Source of the DNA: Apteryx mantelli
Lineage: Eukaryota > Chordata > Aves > Apterygiformes > Apterygidae
Length of the DNA: 64,000 nt
Assembly (NCBI RefSeq): GCF_036417845.1
Contig: NC_090013.1
Location: forward strand, 687,001-751,000
Reading direction: 5' to 3'
Shown here: positions 10,825 to 24,690 of the stretch, in pieces
Numbering within the stretch: the stretch's first letter is position 1
How the letters are laid out: the number at the start of each line of letters is the position of its first letter
Notes under the pieces: generated by a model
Database searches by the model: none
What the model was told of the DNA's origin: nothing
The model's input: the letters and a program-made list of their open reading frames with translations, nothing else
Position numbers and translations under genes: made by a program

Positions 10825-13800
10825 TCATCGGCGCAGCTTCTGCAGCTGGAAGAGAAGACGGGAATGGTGGCGGCGCTGGGCTACGGGTCGGCGGAGAAGC
10901 CAAGCTCCAGCGAGGAGCCGGCGCTGAGCCCCTCGGGAATGCGCTTACCTCGCTCTCCACCAAATTCCTCTTGTAAAGAGCTTCCTTGGCCGCATCCTGC
11001 CAAGGGAAAGCGAGCGGTTGGGGGGGGAGCCAGCCCGATCCCAATCCCAATCCCGGTGCAATCCCCCGCTAGCCAAAGTCTTACCCGGTTGCCCTCAGTG
11101 CCCAGGCGCCGCGCCGTCTCCGTGTAGAGGTGCAGGTAGCGTTCCAGCTGCGCCAGGTACTCTAGGGAGAGGGAAGGGAGCTCAGGGCCGGCTCCGGATG
11201 GCTCCCGGCTCCCCCCGGCCGCCGCTCACCTTTCCGGAAGGCCGGCGCTCCGTGCTGCAGCTGCGCCCGCAGCCACTGGCTCCGCTGGAGCACGTCCTGG
11301 TACTGCTCCAGCACCTCGTTAGGGAGCTGCCGGTGAGCCTGCTTGTACACCAGCATCTACCAGAGAGAGCGACGGGATGTGGGCGCGCGGCACGGTGCAG
11401 CCGGGAGGAGCCGACACCGGGAACCGCGCTCCCGTCCGTCCCCAGCGGCGAGCGGAGGACACGGAGCGGGCGACACCATGAGCATGGCGGCACCGGCATC
11501 GGCACCTGCCTTAGCTCCGAGCCCAACGCCAGCGAGGCGCGAAGGTGCCCGCGGCTCCGGATTCCGGATGCGGGACACAGCTCCCCCCACCGCCCCAGCA
11601 TGGCCACACGATCCGCAGGGAATCACTCACTTTCTTCTCCAGCTTCTCCCGGTCGAAGGCCAGCAGGTTCAGGCTGGGCAGCGTGCGGATGGGTTTGCTG
11701 CGAAGGGAGAAACCGCCGCGCGTGAGGCCCCGGGCAGGGGAGGCCGCTCCGGACGCGGCGCGGATGCCCGGCTCAGCCTGCTGCGGCCCCGACGGCAGAC
11801 GCCACGGCTTCCCCCACGGCGCCCCGGCGGGAGCGAGGCTGCGCTCGCCCGGGGCTCTCCGGGGACGCCACGTACCGCCGGGCTCCGTCCTTCCCGAACG
11901 CCATCTGCCAGCTCAGGCTGCTCCGCGCGGAGCCTTCGCCGGCCCTTTACGCCGCTCGCTGGCCTCCCCTGCCGGCTCCGGCACCGGCTCGCTTCCGCTC
12001 TGCCTCCCGCCTTCCTCCTCACTCCTCTCCTGCGCGCTACCCCTGCCCTTCCTCCTCCTCCTCCTCCTCCTCCCAGCGCCCAAAGCAGGCACATCCCTGT
12101 CCCCTGGCTGACAGCCGGGCCATCGCATCTCTCGGTCCTGCCGAGAGTTTAATCCCTTCCAGGGCCACCCCGGCCCAAGCGGGCGCTTCCGGCATCCTTC
12201 CCGGCAAGGAAACCTTGCTGCCGGCCCAGCCTGCTCCCGGTTCGGGCCAAAAACGGGCGCCGTGCTCCCCGGGGAGCCTGCAGCACGCGGGGGCCCTAAG
12301 TGCCACGGTCGCCCTAAGCCTCGGCTCTTCCGCCACCGGTGGGAAGCAAATCTGCTCCGTGAAAGAGCTCCCGGGGCCGGAGAGGAGGAGGAGGAGAGGG
12401 TGCGGGCAGAGCCGGCCTGGCTACAGCACTGAGCAGATGGACGTTCTGGAAGGGAATCGCAGAGACGAGAGGCCGTAAACAGCAGCCGCCAGGAAGAAGC
12501 CGCATCCCTGTCCCAGCCGCCTGCGGCAAACTCGTCCCCTGTTATTACGTGCTCTAAGCAGAGACATTCCCAGCTCCCTGCCTTGATTCCCCCTGTTGTG
12601 CCGCAGGGATAACGGTGATCCCCGAAATGACTTATTGCAGGGGAAGCGCGGAGCGGAGAGAAACCCTGGGGAGGATATTCAGCGCGCTCTTGACCCTGGC
12701 GTGTCCCGGCCGCGGTGCCAGCGAGCCGAACGAGCGCCTCCGCACGCAGCCATCCCGGACGCGAGCGGCACCGACGCCTTCTCCCCACGGCAGCCGGGGC
12801 AGGAGCGCCGCCTCCTCGCGGCCTCCAGCGCGGCAGAGCCGGCGGCACCTACCTGTTGCCCACGTCCTTTATCGGAGCGATGGCCGGTCTGGGTTTGGGG
12901 ACGGCGACCTGCGAGGGGGAGGCAGCAGATTTTAGGATGCTGCTGCTTCACCTAGGTGCTGCGAAGCAGCGCGCAAGGCTCACTGAAAGGACGGGGGGGG
13001 GTCCGAGGCCGTGCAAAAGGGGAATTTTAGTCCGGGTTGTGCCAACGGAGCGAGACGGAGGGGACCCCGCTGGCCTCCGGGAGCTGCTGCTCCGCTCTTC
13101 CCGCCCTCGCGGCTTCCGCTTTCGTCCCCCGCCGCCGCCGGGAGGCGAGGGAGGCCGAGCCACGGCCCTTACCGGCGGCATGCTGCTGGGGTTGATGACC
13201 AGCCACCTCTCTGTCCTCGTCTCCAGCTGCTGGGAGCTCAGGGGCTCCCGTATCCGTACGATCACTTCCAGCTTCCCCCCTGTGGGGCGGCGGCCGTCCA
13301 GCAGCTAGGCAGCAAGGGAGCGGAGCGGAGAGAAGGAAAAAAACAGTTAAAAACCAGAGACGGAGCCCTGGGAGCGAGCAGAGGAGAAGCCGGCAGAGCC
13401 CCGAATGCCAGTCTTGGGTGTGCTGAGTTCAGTCCGGACTCAGCCCGCCTCGGGACGCCCCTCCAGAGCGCGCCGCCCGCTCAGCACGGTTTGGGAAGTC
13501 GTTGTCCGTTTCGGTACGAAGCAGAGCAGCCGCGCCGGGGGCCGTGCCGAGGCCAGCCCGCGACGCCGAGGGCGAGGAGCGAGCCCAAGGCCGGGCGCTG
13601 GGAGTCTGCTACGACAAGAGGGCGGCCCCAGGTGAATGCGCCCCAGGCTCCTCACCTCCACGATCTCCCGGACCTCGCAAGTGGTCTCCAGGGCCTCGAG
13701 CTTCAGCTGGGCCGTGCCGACGATGCGGTCCGTCTTGAACAAGCCCCTGGGAGAAAGGGGAGACAGGGAGCACGTGAAACCAGAGCGCTCCCACCCTGGG

Positions 13801-16800
13801 CGGCCTCTCCTCTCCCTTCTTTTTCCTCCTGGGAGCTGCTTAGCTCAGGAAACTCCCCCAAATCGGGGCCCATCAGCCCGCATCCTGCACTAGCAGGGGG
13901 GAAAGCCCAGGTCGCAGCGCCGGGCACCCAGCAGGGGTGCGGAAAAGGGGGTTAAAACAACCCCCCGCGCCGGGCAGCACTGGAAAACGCACGCTCTCGC
14001 TTCTCCCAGCGCAGCCCAGCCCGTTTCAGGAAGCGAGCCGGGCAGCGAGCTGGTGGCGGCGGAGCCGATCAACGCCGGCGCTCGGCTGCCCGCGCTTATC
14101 GCGCCCACAAAGGCCGCGTGACCTTCTCAGCTGCGCCCCGATACTCCCGAGCTCGCGGGAGAGGAGAAAACAAGCCGGTTCCGCTCGGCTGCTGGAGGCC
14201 GGGTGACGTTTAGAGGCGCCGCTCCGTCCCCGCCGGGTCCCGGCGCGCTCACCCTTTGTGCGCCACCTCGAACTTGATGCCTTTGGCCTGGATGATCCGC
14301 TTGAGCCCGCGGTGGCCTCGGTTAATGTACAGCTTGAACTGCTCGTTGAATTCTGCCGGGGGAAGCAAGAGCAGAGCACGGCGTCAGCGCGAGGCCAGCG
14401 CGGCGCCTCCCGCACAACGCGAGCCAGGCGCAGATCCGCACCGAACGCCCTAGCAATTCCCGACGCCAGACCTCCGAGCTCACAAGCGCGGACCCCGCCC
14501 GATGGGCTCAGGGCAATCCAAGGCGCTTTATCCCTTGGGGTAAAACTCCTTCTTGCCTACGGGGGGGTAACACAACACCCCCAGACATTCGCACATCAGC
14601 TGATCCGTGGTAACAAGATCCCGGGTATCGGCATCCTCCCCACCTCTCCGGAAGGGCATTTACCAGGAGAGTCCGTGTTTTTGATCACGTTGGTCTTGTC
14701 CTTTTGAGCCTCCTCCTGCGAAGGCGAGGGAGGGAGGGTGATGCCGCGTCCCCCCAGCGCACCCCCGGAGCGCCTCGCAGATGGGCACGGACTTACCGCG
14801 TTGGGATAGGGGAACTCGAAGCGCACAAACGCATCCAGGTCGTTGGGAGCCACACCTTGAACAGGGACAAGCCAGGAACGCCTCGCCGGCGGCCCTCGCA
14901 ACCCACCGCGGGTCATGGCGGCGCGGAAATCCCGGCTCCCACACCCCCTTTGGACCCCTGCTCCGTCCCTGAGGAGCCGCGGCCAGCAGCGGCAGCCGGT
15001 TCTCCTCCTTACGGAGGCCGCTTGGCATAACGGCACGCTGGCGCCGTTGCTACCCATGTCCTCACCGCTCCCCGCGGGGTTTGCGTATGGGAACAGCCAG
15101 GGAAAAGCAACAAAACGTTAATGACTGCTGGTGCTGGGCCCAGCACTCTCTGGGGCATTTTAATGGGAGATAATTAAAAAAAAAAAAGGCGGTTGTCAGC
15201 GGGCACCTGGCGCGGCGAGGGGGGAGCAGACCAACCCCAGCGGCGCTCTCGTCCCCGGCACCGCGCTACGAAGAGGAGCCCAAGCCGTTATCCTCGGCTG
15301 CGACCCTGGCCGAGAGCTGCCACGCGGCGCCTGCGGCTCCGGAGCTGCTGCGACCCCGCGGAGCGGTCTCGGCTACAGCCGCCTCCGCAGTTTTGGTGAA
15401 CCGGCATTGACAGACCTCTTTTTCCCTAGGGGATGAAGGCCTGTTCCCCTCTCACCTGGTGGAGCCGGGAGATTGATCCCCTTCACTACAGACAGCACCA
15501 TGTCGTTGCTGTTCAGTTCAGGGAAGATTCTTCGAACAAAGCAGAGGAATCTCTTATGAATAACCTGCCTTCCCTTCCCGGCACCCCGGGAAGCGGTGCT
15601 CCGTCCGGGAACCTACTTGATGACGTTGAAGGTCCTCTGCTCGTAGTGGTACTTGGGCAGAGGGAAGCCTCTGGCGTGGGCCTGCTTCAGGATCTCCATG
15701 TTCTGCTTGCAGTCCTCAGCCATCTTCTCGAACCTGGAGGGAAAGGCGGGAGCGGCCCCCAGGTTATTCCGGACGGCAGCTTATGGCAGTGCCCGTGGCT
15801 TCCCCCGGACCGCAGCGAGGCATGCGCCTTCCTGCCTCGGGAAGCGATCCTGCCCTCTCCCCATCCAGAGCGCCCCAGCGCTGGGATCCAGAAAGTCGCA
15901 GTCGCGACTACAGCGTTGGAAATCCCCAGGGAAGACGACGCAAACCGAGAGAGACCTGACACCGGCGTGTAGAAGACGGCACGGCGTCTGCTGCCGCTGG
16001 CTTCTTTCCTCGCTGAAACTCTGAGGCTCAGGAAAAGCCGCCAAGTTTTAGCTCATATTTCCCCCCCTCCCCACAAACTGATCTAAAACTGAATCCCGGC
16101 AGATAAAAAGCAGCAGCCCCTGCGCCCTCCGCCCGAGCAGCCATGCCGAGCAGAGCGGCCCCTTCCCGGCCGCAGCTGCCCCGCGCAGCGAGAAACCCTC
16201 TCCCCGGCAGAGCTGCGAGGGGGGATTCGAGGCAGCCGGAACAGAATTACCCACGTGTGAATTCAGCCAGGACCCCGGGCTTGGGAGAAACGCCGTGGGG
16301 TCGTTAATCCATCTGCTCTGCCTTACAACCGAGAGGAGCAACTGGCCGTGGCGCCTCCCCAGTAACGCGGAAATCGGCAGCCGCCCCACGCCACGCACCG
16401 CCGTTTAGGAAGGGGAAAGCACGCAGCTTCCTAAGCGGAGCGCCGTGGGAGGAGCGCTGCGGGCCGCGCTCCGCGCAGCGGGATGAACGCGAAGCGCTCG
16501 GTGCCAGGAGCGGCGGCGCACGCTCCTGCCGGAGCACTCACTTGGTCGTCTCCGCGATGTTCCCCAGGTGAGTGAACTGCTTGGAGTAATTCATGCACAT
16601 CTGGGACGAGGGAGACGGAGAGGGGACGGTTACGGCATCCTGCTCTCCAGCGCCATCCCATCCCGAGGACCTCGCGGCGCTTCCATGGAGCGCTGAGAGC
16701 TCCTCGGAGCTGCTCACCCCTCCGCAGCCCTAACGCAGGGTCGGCCTGACCCAGCTCCTCCTGGACGCGTTCGTACACGGGATTTTCGCATTTTCACTTT

Positions 16801-19800
16801 CCCAAGCAATTTACTTGCCTTGAGCTACCTCCTTTCCCATCAGGAAACCCTTCCTCAGGTCTGACCTCCCTCACGCCGAGTTTAAAGCCGCGATTTCTCA
16901 CCCTTCGCAAGGGAAGCTGCTTGTTTCCTGCCTCCTTGCTACGCTGCCTTCCTCGCGCAGGGCGAGGAAGAGCCCGCCAGTTCTCCCCCCCTTCATCCCG
17001 AGGCCCCGCGCTTCCCACAGTCCCCACATCGCGCCCTGCCCCTCTGGTGCTCGATGTCTCCCCAGATTTGCCCAAAAGCAGCCTGTTTTCCTGCCGTGAG
17101 TTTTAGGTCTCCCAGGGCCCGGCTGAGGAGAGGGGAATAAGGCGGCGGAGGAGCCCGGGAAACGCCGCGCGGTCGCTCCAAGCCCTCTACCTCGTGCTGC
17201 TGCCTGATCAGCTTCATGAGCTCCAGGTACTGGCTGGCCGCCTCCGGGGAGATGGCAACGCCCCGACGCTGCACCAGCACAAAGTCTTCCTTGTTCACCG
17301 GGGCTTCGGGCACCTGCGAAGGAAGGAAGGAAGGAAGGCGTCGGATACGCCAGCGGCGACGGGAGGAAAACTCCTCGCTCACCCAGGACCGCCTCCCCAC
17401 ATCGCGCGATGTCCGGGCACCCGCAGAGGAAATAGTTTATCCAGGGCCGTGCGGCGAGTCGCTACCGGAGCTCTCCCAGCACCGGCGGAGAGGCTGGCGC
17501 TCCCGAGCCCGGCGCAAGGGGAGCGGCGGCTCAGCCGTAAGCCCCGCGACGCCACGTCCCCGACGAGGGGCTCCGCATCCATCCCCGAACCTCGAGAGCC
17601 CAGGCCGGCGCGCACCTGGGGCCGCAGCTCAAAAGCGAGCGGGGACCCAGGAGCGTCGGCGACGAGTCCCGGGAAACCGCGCGGCCGGGGGCGGAACGAG
17701 CGCCAGGCCGCAGGCACGGCGGGAACCGCTCACTTTGGTTATGTCCACGGGGAGGCCGTTCTGCGACGCCTCTATCATGGGGTCGAGCCCCTTGGCCTGG
17801 CGCAGGAACAGCTTCGCCCCCTCGATGTCGTTCTTCTGCTTGGCTCGCAGCGCGGCCTGCATCAGCTGCTTCTTCCTGCCCTCCAGGAAGGCCAGCTGCT
17901 GCTGGGCTGCAAGAGGGAGGGAAACGACAGGAGGATCCCGAGCGGCCGACAGAAAGCTCGGAGCAGCCCCCTGGGATCAAGGCAGGAGGTGCCAGAGGGT
18001 CCCTGGGCTGCAAAAGCTGTGGCCGGAGCTGGCACGGGTCTACAGAGCCCTCAAACAGGCAAAGAGATTCTTAAAATGAGGTTGCCCGGATCGGACGCGC
18101 TCCGAGGACCCCCTGGTTCCCCGCCCGGGCTGTTTTCTGCAGCCTGTCCCGGGCTGAGGGCCTCCGGGAGGCGACGCGGGCCCGAAGCGGGGAGCAGCTC
18201 GTTAAAACACAGCCAGGCGTTGGCACATCCTGCTCCCGGAAGCTCCAGCAACGGAGAGTCCAACTTCCCCGGGCAAAGCATCCTGGCGTTTGCCTTCCCT
18301 TCCCATTAGGAAGTTCCCCCCCTGCAAAGTCTCCCCTCTTCTCACGATTTCCTGCCCAATCCCTCCGCCTGCGAAAGGCTCCTTCGCACCTTTGAGGGCT
18401 GCTCCCGCGCGTCCCTCAGCTCTTTCCTCCGTTAAGTCACCCCCGTCCTCCCGCTGCCCGCTCGGAGCGCCGAGCACGCCGGGAGCATCCCGGCGGCTCC
18501 AGCCTCCCCGAGGACGGAGCAGGGATCCGAGCTGGGGAGCCGGGTACCTTTCGTGGTGGTTTTGGGGGCCGGTTTGGCCACTCCCGCGGAATTTGCCGCC
18601 GAGGACGCTCGCGGGGGCTGCTGCGGCTGCTGCTTGGGCTGGGAGGCGGCGGCCGTTCTCGTCGGAGCGGGGCGGGGAGCGGGCTGCAGCCAAAAACAGG
18701 CAGAGAAGGCGTCAGAGGAGGCTGCGAAGAGGAAGAGGAGGGTAACCGGCACCCAGCGGACACGGCGCGGGCAGGCGGAGCCCTCTCCCGTCCCCGTTTT
18801 GGCTTTCTACGGCAGCCGGGGGGGAGGCGGCCAGGGGGTCCCCAGCCCGCAAAACCCAACCTTCTTCGTCTCCTCGGCCTCCTCCTCGTTGTCTCGGACC
18901 TCCTGGCTGGCCAGTTTCATGGCGGTCTCCAGCACTCCCGCGATGCTCTGGTCTCCAGACGGCGCCTCCACGCCCTGGATGGGCTGGAAGCCTGGCAAAG
19001 GGGGAAGCGAGACGAAAGCGGGGAAGCCGGGGGCGTCAGCGAGGCCGGGCTGCGGCAGTCCGCGATCGCTTAGCCCGGGCTGAATTTTGGATCGAATCTT
19101 CCTCTCCGACACGCGCACGGTTTTTAAAAAATGGACCCAAAAACCACCTGCCGCCATTCCAGACTGGGAAAATACCTGGCGGAACGGGCAGCTCCGAGAA
19201 ATCCACCGTCTTCCCTGCTTTGTGAGCCCGGATGGCGTCTTGGTATTGCTGGAAGAGACAGGCAAGCCTGAGAACGGCCGCTCTCGTGGCACGCGCGCCG
19301 GCAGCACCCTGCCCGGGGTCCCGGAGCCCCCGGAGCACGCGGTGCCCTCACCTTCACGATGCGCTCGTGCATTCTGGCCTTCCGATCGTCCCCTTTGCTC
19401 TTGGCCTGCGCCGCCGCCGTTTTGTACCTCTCCATCCTCTGCTGCAGAGCTTCCAGCGCGTCCCGAGGGGGAGGAGGGACGTCTGCTCCAGGGAGAGCGG
19501 GAGAAACGCTCCAATTACGTCTCTAACTTCCCTTTCCTCAGAGGGCAGCCAGAGGCTGGAGAACCGGCGCAGCTCCCTGGGCTCGTACCTGCCGCGGGAG
19601 AGGCCGGTTTCGCTTCGGGCGCGACCGCCGGCGTCGGCGCAGCAGGCTGCTGCCGGCCAGGCGACAGCAGCTCCTTGGGCAGCTGGTCTGGGGAAAGAAA
19701 GGGAGGAATCGGTCGGTCCGCAAGCGAGCGGCGAGGCATTCGCTAGGAACGGGGTACATTGGAGCGGCCCTTTGGAAGGAGCCCGGCGCCCCGCAGCAAC

Positions 19801-22800
19801 GCCCCTGCCATTTGCCGGCGCCTTCTGAACTCGGGAACGGCTGCCCTTCCGGAGGCGCGCCGAAAGGTGAAGGCCGAGCGGGGAGCCGGACCCAGGAGCC
19901 CCCCCTTCCGGAGGGGTCCCCAGCCCAAGCGTCGGCGCTTCCAGCCAGGGCAGGTCGCAGCCGGACAAGGCGGCTCCTTCGTGGCACCGCCGGCTCGGAG
20001 CGGAGGCTCCCCGCAGCTCTTCGGCGGCGTTTCCCTTCTTACTGGGAGGAGGGGGCACGCTGCTCGGATCCACCGGCTGGCCCTTCCCCAAAGCTTCCAG
20101 CAGGGAGTCAAAGCTCTGCAAAAGCACCAGAGAAAGATCAGAATTCTCGCTTTTTTTTAATAAACATCTCATTGCACGTTTTGCAGACTGCTCCTGCCAG
20201 CCAGATTTACCCTTGTTTTACCACAAAAACCAAAACAGGGGGCGGTTTGCTTAATATTTCATGGGGAGGAGAAATGCCGGCCTCGCTGGCTGCCCCGGGA
20301 CGCCCCACGCACCTTGGCGACGCGGTAGTATTTCGTGGCCATCTCCAGGTTTCCCTGCTGCTTCGCGTGCAGGGCTGCCAGCTTGTATTCCCGCTGCCGG
20401 CCCTGCAGCAGCGCCGCGGCGCCGGCTCCGCCGGGACCTGGGGGGCAGAGCGGGCAGTCGCTAGGCTTGGGGCGGGCTTCCCCCCTGCCGCGAGGAGGGA
20501 CAAGGCAAGGCCTCACCTGAACGAGGAGGCGGCGAGGCAGAAACCGCGTTTTTCTCTGGAGAACCGACGGGCAAAGCAGGGCCGGGCAAGACCTGAGGCT
20601 TTGGGAGAACAGGAGGCGGCTGCGACTTCGGTAGGGGCTTGGGGGCAGAGGCAACAGGCGGCTGCGCAGGAGGCGGCGTCGGCGGCGAGCCGGGGCTTGC
20701 GGCGGGCGCGGAGCTGTGGGGGGACGACACTGCTGCCGTAGGGGACGGCTGCTGGGAGCTCGCGCTCTTCCCCAGAGCCACCGGCGGCGGGATTTCCTCC
20801 TCGTCGATCTTCTTTCCCTTCCTCACGGAGGCCAGCATGTCCTCTAGTGTCTGGAAAGAAGGCGCGCGCAGAGAAAACCATCATCAGCTTCCGATCTTTC
20901 TCCATCTCGGCTGTGAGAAGAGAAACTTTGGAATTTGCCAGGGCTGCAGCAAAGCCCCCGAGGTGGGAAAAACCCAGAATCTGCTTAAAAACAACAGCCA
21001 ACCGTGGCCTGAAACATGGCGAAGGGGCTCCCTGATCGGGAAGCCGTTCCCTAACTGCGCAAGTTCCTCACTTTCCCATATTTCCGGAGAACGGAGAGCA
21101 CCTTGAGCCGCGTACCTGCTTTGGAAGAGCAGTGCCACGCTCCCCCAGCCTGCGGGACAAAATCCGAGGGAAAGAGGGAGGTCTGCCCTTGACAGCACAG
21201 AGGTGCACGAAAAACTTTAACGTGGCAGAAAAGACTTCGGCAAGGTAGAAATTGGCCCCCCAGAAAAACCCCAAACAAAACAGGCTGGTGCTCAAAATTA
21301 AAAACCAAAAGTCCTCAGACTCTTCGCAGGGTTTAAGCGACCACAAGGAATCAGGAATGTGAGGCTGTGTTTTAGCCAAAAGCCAAGCCTGCAGCAGGAT
21401 AAGGCGATCAGGGCCATGCCGGAGACCTCTGTGCGTAACGGGGTCTCGGAGACAGCTCCAGCACAGGCCGCGGCATCCACTCGTTCCTCAGGTTACGTTA
21501 TCGCCCACAATTAGGCACCGAAATCAGAACGACACGATTTTCCAAGAAGTCTGAGTAAATTCTACTTCCGTTTGAAGCAGCGGGAGCTGGAAGCGCTCAC
21601 CACCGCGGGGGAAAAAACCTGCCTTAACGCAGATGTAAGCGCAAACTCCTGGAGCGTGGAAACGCTGGCCGTGCTCAGCGGTGAACTCAGCACCAAGCGG
21701 GTTTCGCTTCATTAGAGATTAAGCACGAAAGTCTTGTCTCCGGCGCCCGCGGGAGCGGCGGTTCGCGAGCCGCCGGCCGGCAGGGCGCTCTTTGGGGCTC
21801 ACCTTGAGGCCTCTCTCGTAGCGGCGCACTTTGGAGCCGTCTCCGGCCTGCCTGGCGTTGGCGACGGCCGTTCTGTACATGTCCGCCCTCTCCGCCAGCA
21901 CGGACTCGACGCTGCCGAGCTCGGGAGGCGCTTCGCCCACCTGCAGGAGCCCAAAGCAGGAGGCGGCTGAGCTACGGGACAACGGCAGAGCATCCGGGCT
22001 TCCTCGCGGCCGATAGCCGCTCGGATCCGGGGCTCGGAGCGGACGCAGCTGCTCGGCCCTTTGCTTTTTTTACAAGCTCGGGTCGAAACAGCTCTAGCGC
22101 AGCTGCAGTATCTGATCTCCGTCTCCTTGTTTTCCACCATGCTTTTGCGCAACGGATTCGCGTTTACTCGCCAGGGAGATCCAACAGACGCCGCTGCGGA
22201 CGTAGAAGTGCTCCGACACCAGGAGCAGCAGAGGAAGCAAAGCGGAAAGACGAGTTTCCTACCTTTGCAGCCGGTGCGGGGGCATCTGCACTCTCCTCCT
22301 CTTCGCCAAGCACTTCCTGGAGCTCTGCCTACGAGCAGGAATTCCGTTAATGATAAACCGGGACCAAAAATCTCTTTCGGAGAAAATACGTGCCATTAAT
22401 CCCAAAGCGGGTAGAGCAAGGAAAAGCTAATACGGGGGAGGGATATAAGGGCTAAGGAACAGCCAGGGCACAGGGATGCTCTCCCCAAACCCCTCCCAAA
22501 TCCCGCGCAGGACACCGATCGGCGGGGAACAAACCGCCAGACCTCCCGTAGCGCCCAGAGCCCTTTATACCATGAGATCATCTTCGTCTTCCAGATCTTC
22601 CTCATCGTCTCCCTCCTCTTCATCCAGGTCCTTCATGCAGAGAGCAGCCATTCTCTCGATCGCTTCCATTGGCAAGGGCGCTGGAGAGGGAGAAGTCCGG
22701 TGTTTGCGTCCCGCAACCGCTTCCTACCCCAGCTTAGGCCCGTGCCCGGGAAGCCGAGGAAAGCCAGGCCGGGCAGCGAGTCCGGCCCGGAGGGACCCGC

Positions 22801-23748
22801 GAACTCGTCAGGCAGGAAACGAACCACTGTGGGTTGTTTTCCAGGCGGCACATCGTTAACTAGCCAAGGAAATTCACGGCAGACGGGCCCCCCCGTGCGG
22901 ATATACTCTTCCCACGAGGTCGCGCCGCTTACTTTTCCCCTTGGGTTTTCCTTTCGGATCAGGCTGGCCTCCCACAATAGCCAGCAGCTCTGCCTCCAGC
23001 TCGGCCGCGTCGTCCCCAGCGTCGTTCACCATCATCCCCTCCGGAGAGAAGCCCATGAGCAAAGGCACCTGCGGGGGAGAAACAGCAGCTGCCCCGAGGG
23101 ATCCCAGCAAAGGAGGCGGCGATGCCCGGCTGGCCCGTGGGAAGGGCGGGATCGGCCCGGATCCTCAGGGATCAGACTCGAGCAAGGACAACGCGTCCCA
23201 CGGTTCAGGACCGGCCTGCCACACCCTGCGAGCTCGACGACGCGCGAGGCCGCGCGCTGACAGAGCTGATGATCCGACTTATAAAAGCAAACGAAGCCCA
23301 GAAGACGGGCGACGAGGATACAGGCAGCTCGGTTCTCCCAGCGGCTCCGCAGCGGAGCCCCGCGCCTGGAACGACCGCCATCACTACGAACGAGGAAGCC
23401 GCAGCCGGCACCTGCTTAAGGGAAGAACTGCCCAGTTTAAGCAAAATCCCGCCGGAGACTGCAGCTGCTTGGATCTGAGTCTTGCATAACGCACGCCCCA
23501 GCTTCCCTGTGCGGAGGGTGCGGCCAGGACGCCTCAGGTTTCCCTGCGGTTGTTTAAAGGATCTTTCCGCCCGTGACCTCTCCCTCCTAGGCAGGCGGAG
23601 GCGTAACTGCAGGTGCGCGCCCTGCTTCGGCGCCAGGGCCCGGAGCAGGCTGAGGAGGGGGGCCGGGAGGCGACCCCGGACGTACCTGCCTGCCGGCGGC
23701 AGTGCCGCCACGTCCCGGCGGTGGAGGCGGCCTCCTGGTTTTGCTCAT
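10825..23748 (-). CDS. CC2D1A: CC2D1A, coiled-coil and C2 domain protein 1A (complete)
   Basis: CC2D1A (Freud-1, Aki1) is a DM14/C2 scaffold that binds ESCRT-III CHMP4 proteins, modulates NF-kB and PDK1-AKT signalling and represses the 5-HT1A gene. About 29 coding exons match the human number. The first (23686-23748) starts MSKTRRPPPPPGRGG, the second (about 22935-23069) has SPEGMMVNDAGDDAAELEAE, and the last (10825-10845) gives LQKLRR then TGA. The four DM14 repeats sit in exons near 21803-21940, 20315-20440, 19353-19490 and 17733-17908, each with a (Y/R)-x-A-(L/V)-x-A-(K/R) core. The C2 domain is spread over exons near 15455-15530, 14797-14860, 14663-14720, 14252-14355 and 13655-13748, with NDLDAFVRFEFPYPN and KTNVIKNTDSP. 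Other exons lie near 22571-22680, 22263-22330, 20518-20851, 20040-20115, 19588-19688, 19172-19250, 18861-18990, 18548-18685, 17190-17312, 16540-16600, 15618-15735, 13171-13304, 12853-12910, 11630-11698, 11230-11356, 11083-11160 and 10949-10998. Divergent with BRME1. Confidence 0.97.
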
Positions 23749-24479
23749 TTCTCCTTTCCTCCTTCAGACAGAGCTGGAGGGAAGCGGCGCGTGAGGGGGG
23801 TGCCGGGTGCGAGGGGGCCGCTCGGGTGCCGTCCCCGCGCCCCAGCACCCTCTGGGGACGGACTCAGCCCCCCCATTTCCAGCCACCCTTCGGGCTCAGC
23901 CCCCCACAGAGCCCTCTCCCTTCATCTTACGGGACTTTCTTTGCCCTCCAGCCCTGCACAACCACAGGGCCTCCCCTGCAAGTGCCCCAGGGGGCTGCCT
24001 CCTGGCACCCAGAGCCCTTATCCCCACCCCAAACCCCTCTATCACCCCCCAAAGCCTCCTTACAACCCCTCAAAGCCTCCCTATAACCCCCCAAAGCCAC
24101 CTATAAGCTCCCTAAGCCCCTCTATAAGCCCCCCAAACCTCCCTATAAGCCCCCCAAACCTCCCTATTGGCCCCCAACCCCTCTCCAACCCCCTCAAACC
24201 CCTCTATAGCCCCTCTATAACCTCCCCTACAACCCCTTCCCCACAGGCTCCCCCTCCCCAGAGCCCCCCACAAGGCCCCGCTGCCCTCACACAGACCCCA
24301 GTCCCCTGCGCCCCCCACACCCTCCCCACCAATGACACCCCCAGCAGCCCCCACCCCGGCTCTGCCCGCTCCTCAGGGCCTCCGGCCCCGCCGGGAGCCC
24401 CCCGGTACCGGCGGCTTTGCCGGCGCCGGGCCCCTCCGCCCTCACGCACTCACTTCCAGCTCCGCCGGGGCGGCTGTCA

Positions 24480-24690
24480 ACAACACGCCGCGCTTTGCGG
24501 CGCCGCTGTCGCAAAAAGCCCCCTTCCCTTTGCGCTTTGCGACGCTCCCTTCCCCTCCCCGCCCCCGGCCTTTTCGGCGCCGCTAAGCGAGGCGGCGGAG
24601 CAACATGGCCGCCGTCCCCCGTGTGTGTGTGGGAGACTACAACTCCCAGCATCCCCTGCGCGCTGCGGGAGCATGCGCGTGGGAAGGTGA
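24480..24690. promoter_or_regulatory. bidirectional CC2D1A/BRME1 promoter with a ZNF143-type site
   Basis: CC2D1A and BRME1 are divergent and their first exons are about 1 kb apart. ACTACAACTCCCAGCATCC at 24635-24653 is a close match to the ZNF143/THAP11 (SBS) motif common in bidirectional housekeeping promoters. Just before it, AACATGGCCGCC (24601-24612) resembles a YY1 initiator-type site. A splice donor, GAAG|GTGAGC, after 24686 marks the probable end of a noncoding first exon of BRME1. Motifs are seen directly; promoter activity is inferred. Confidence 0.65.
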
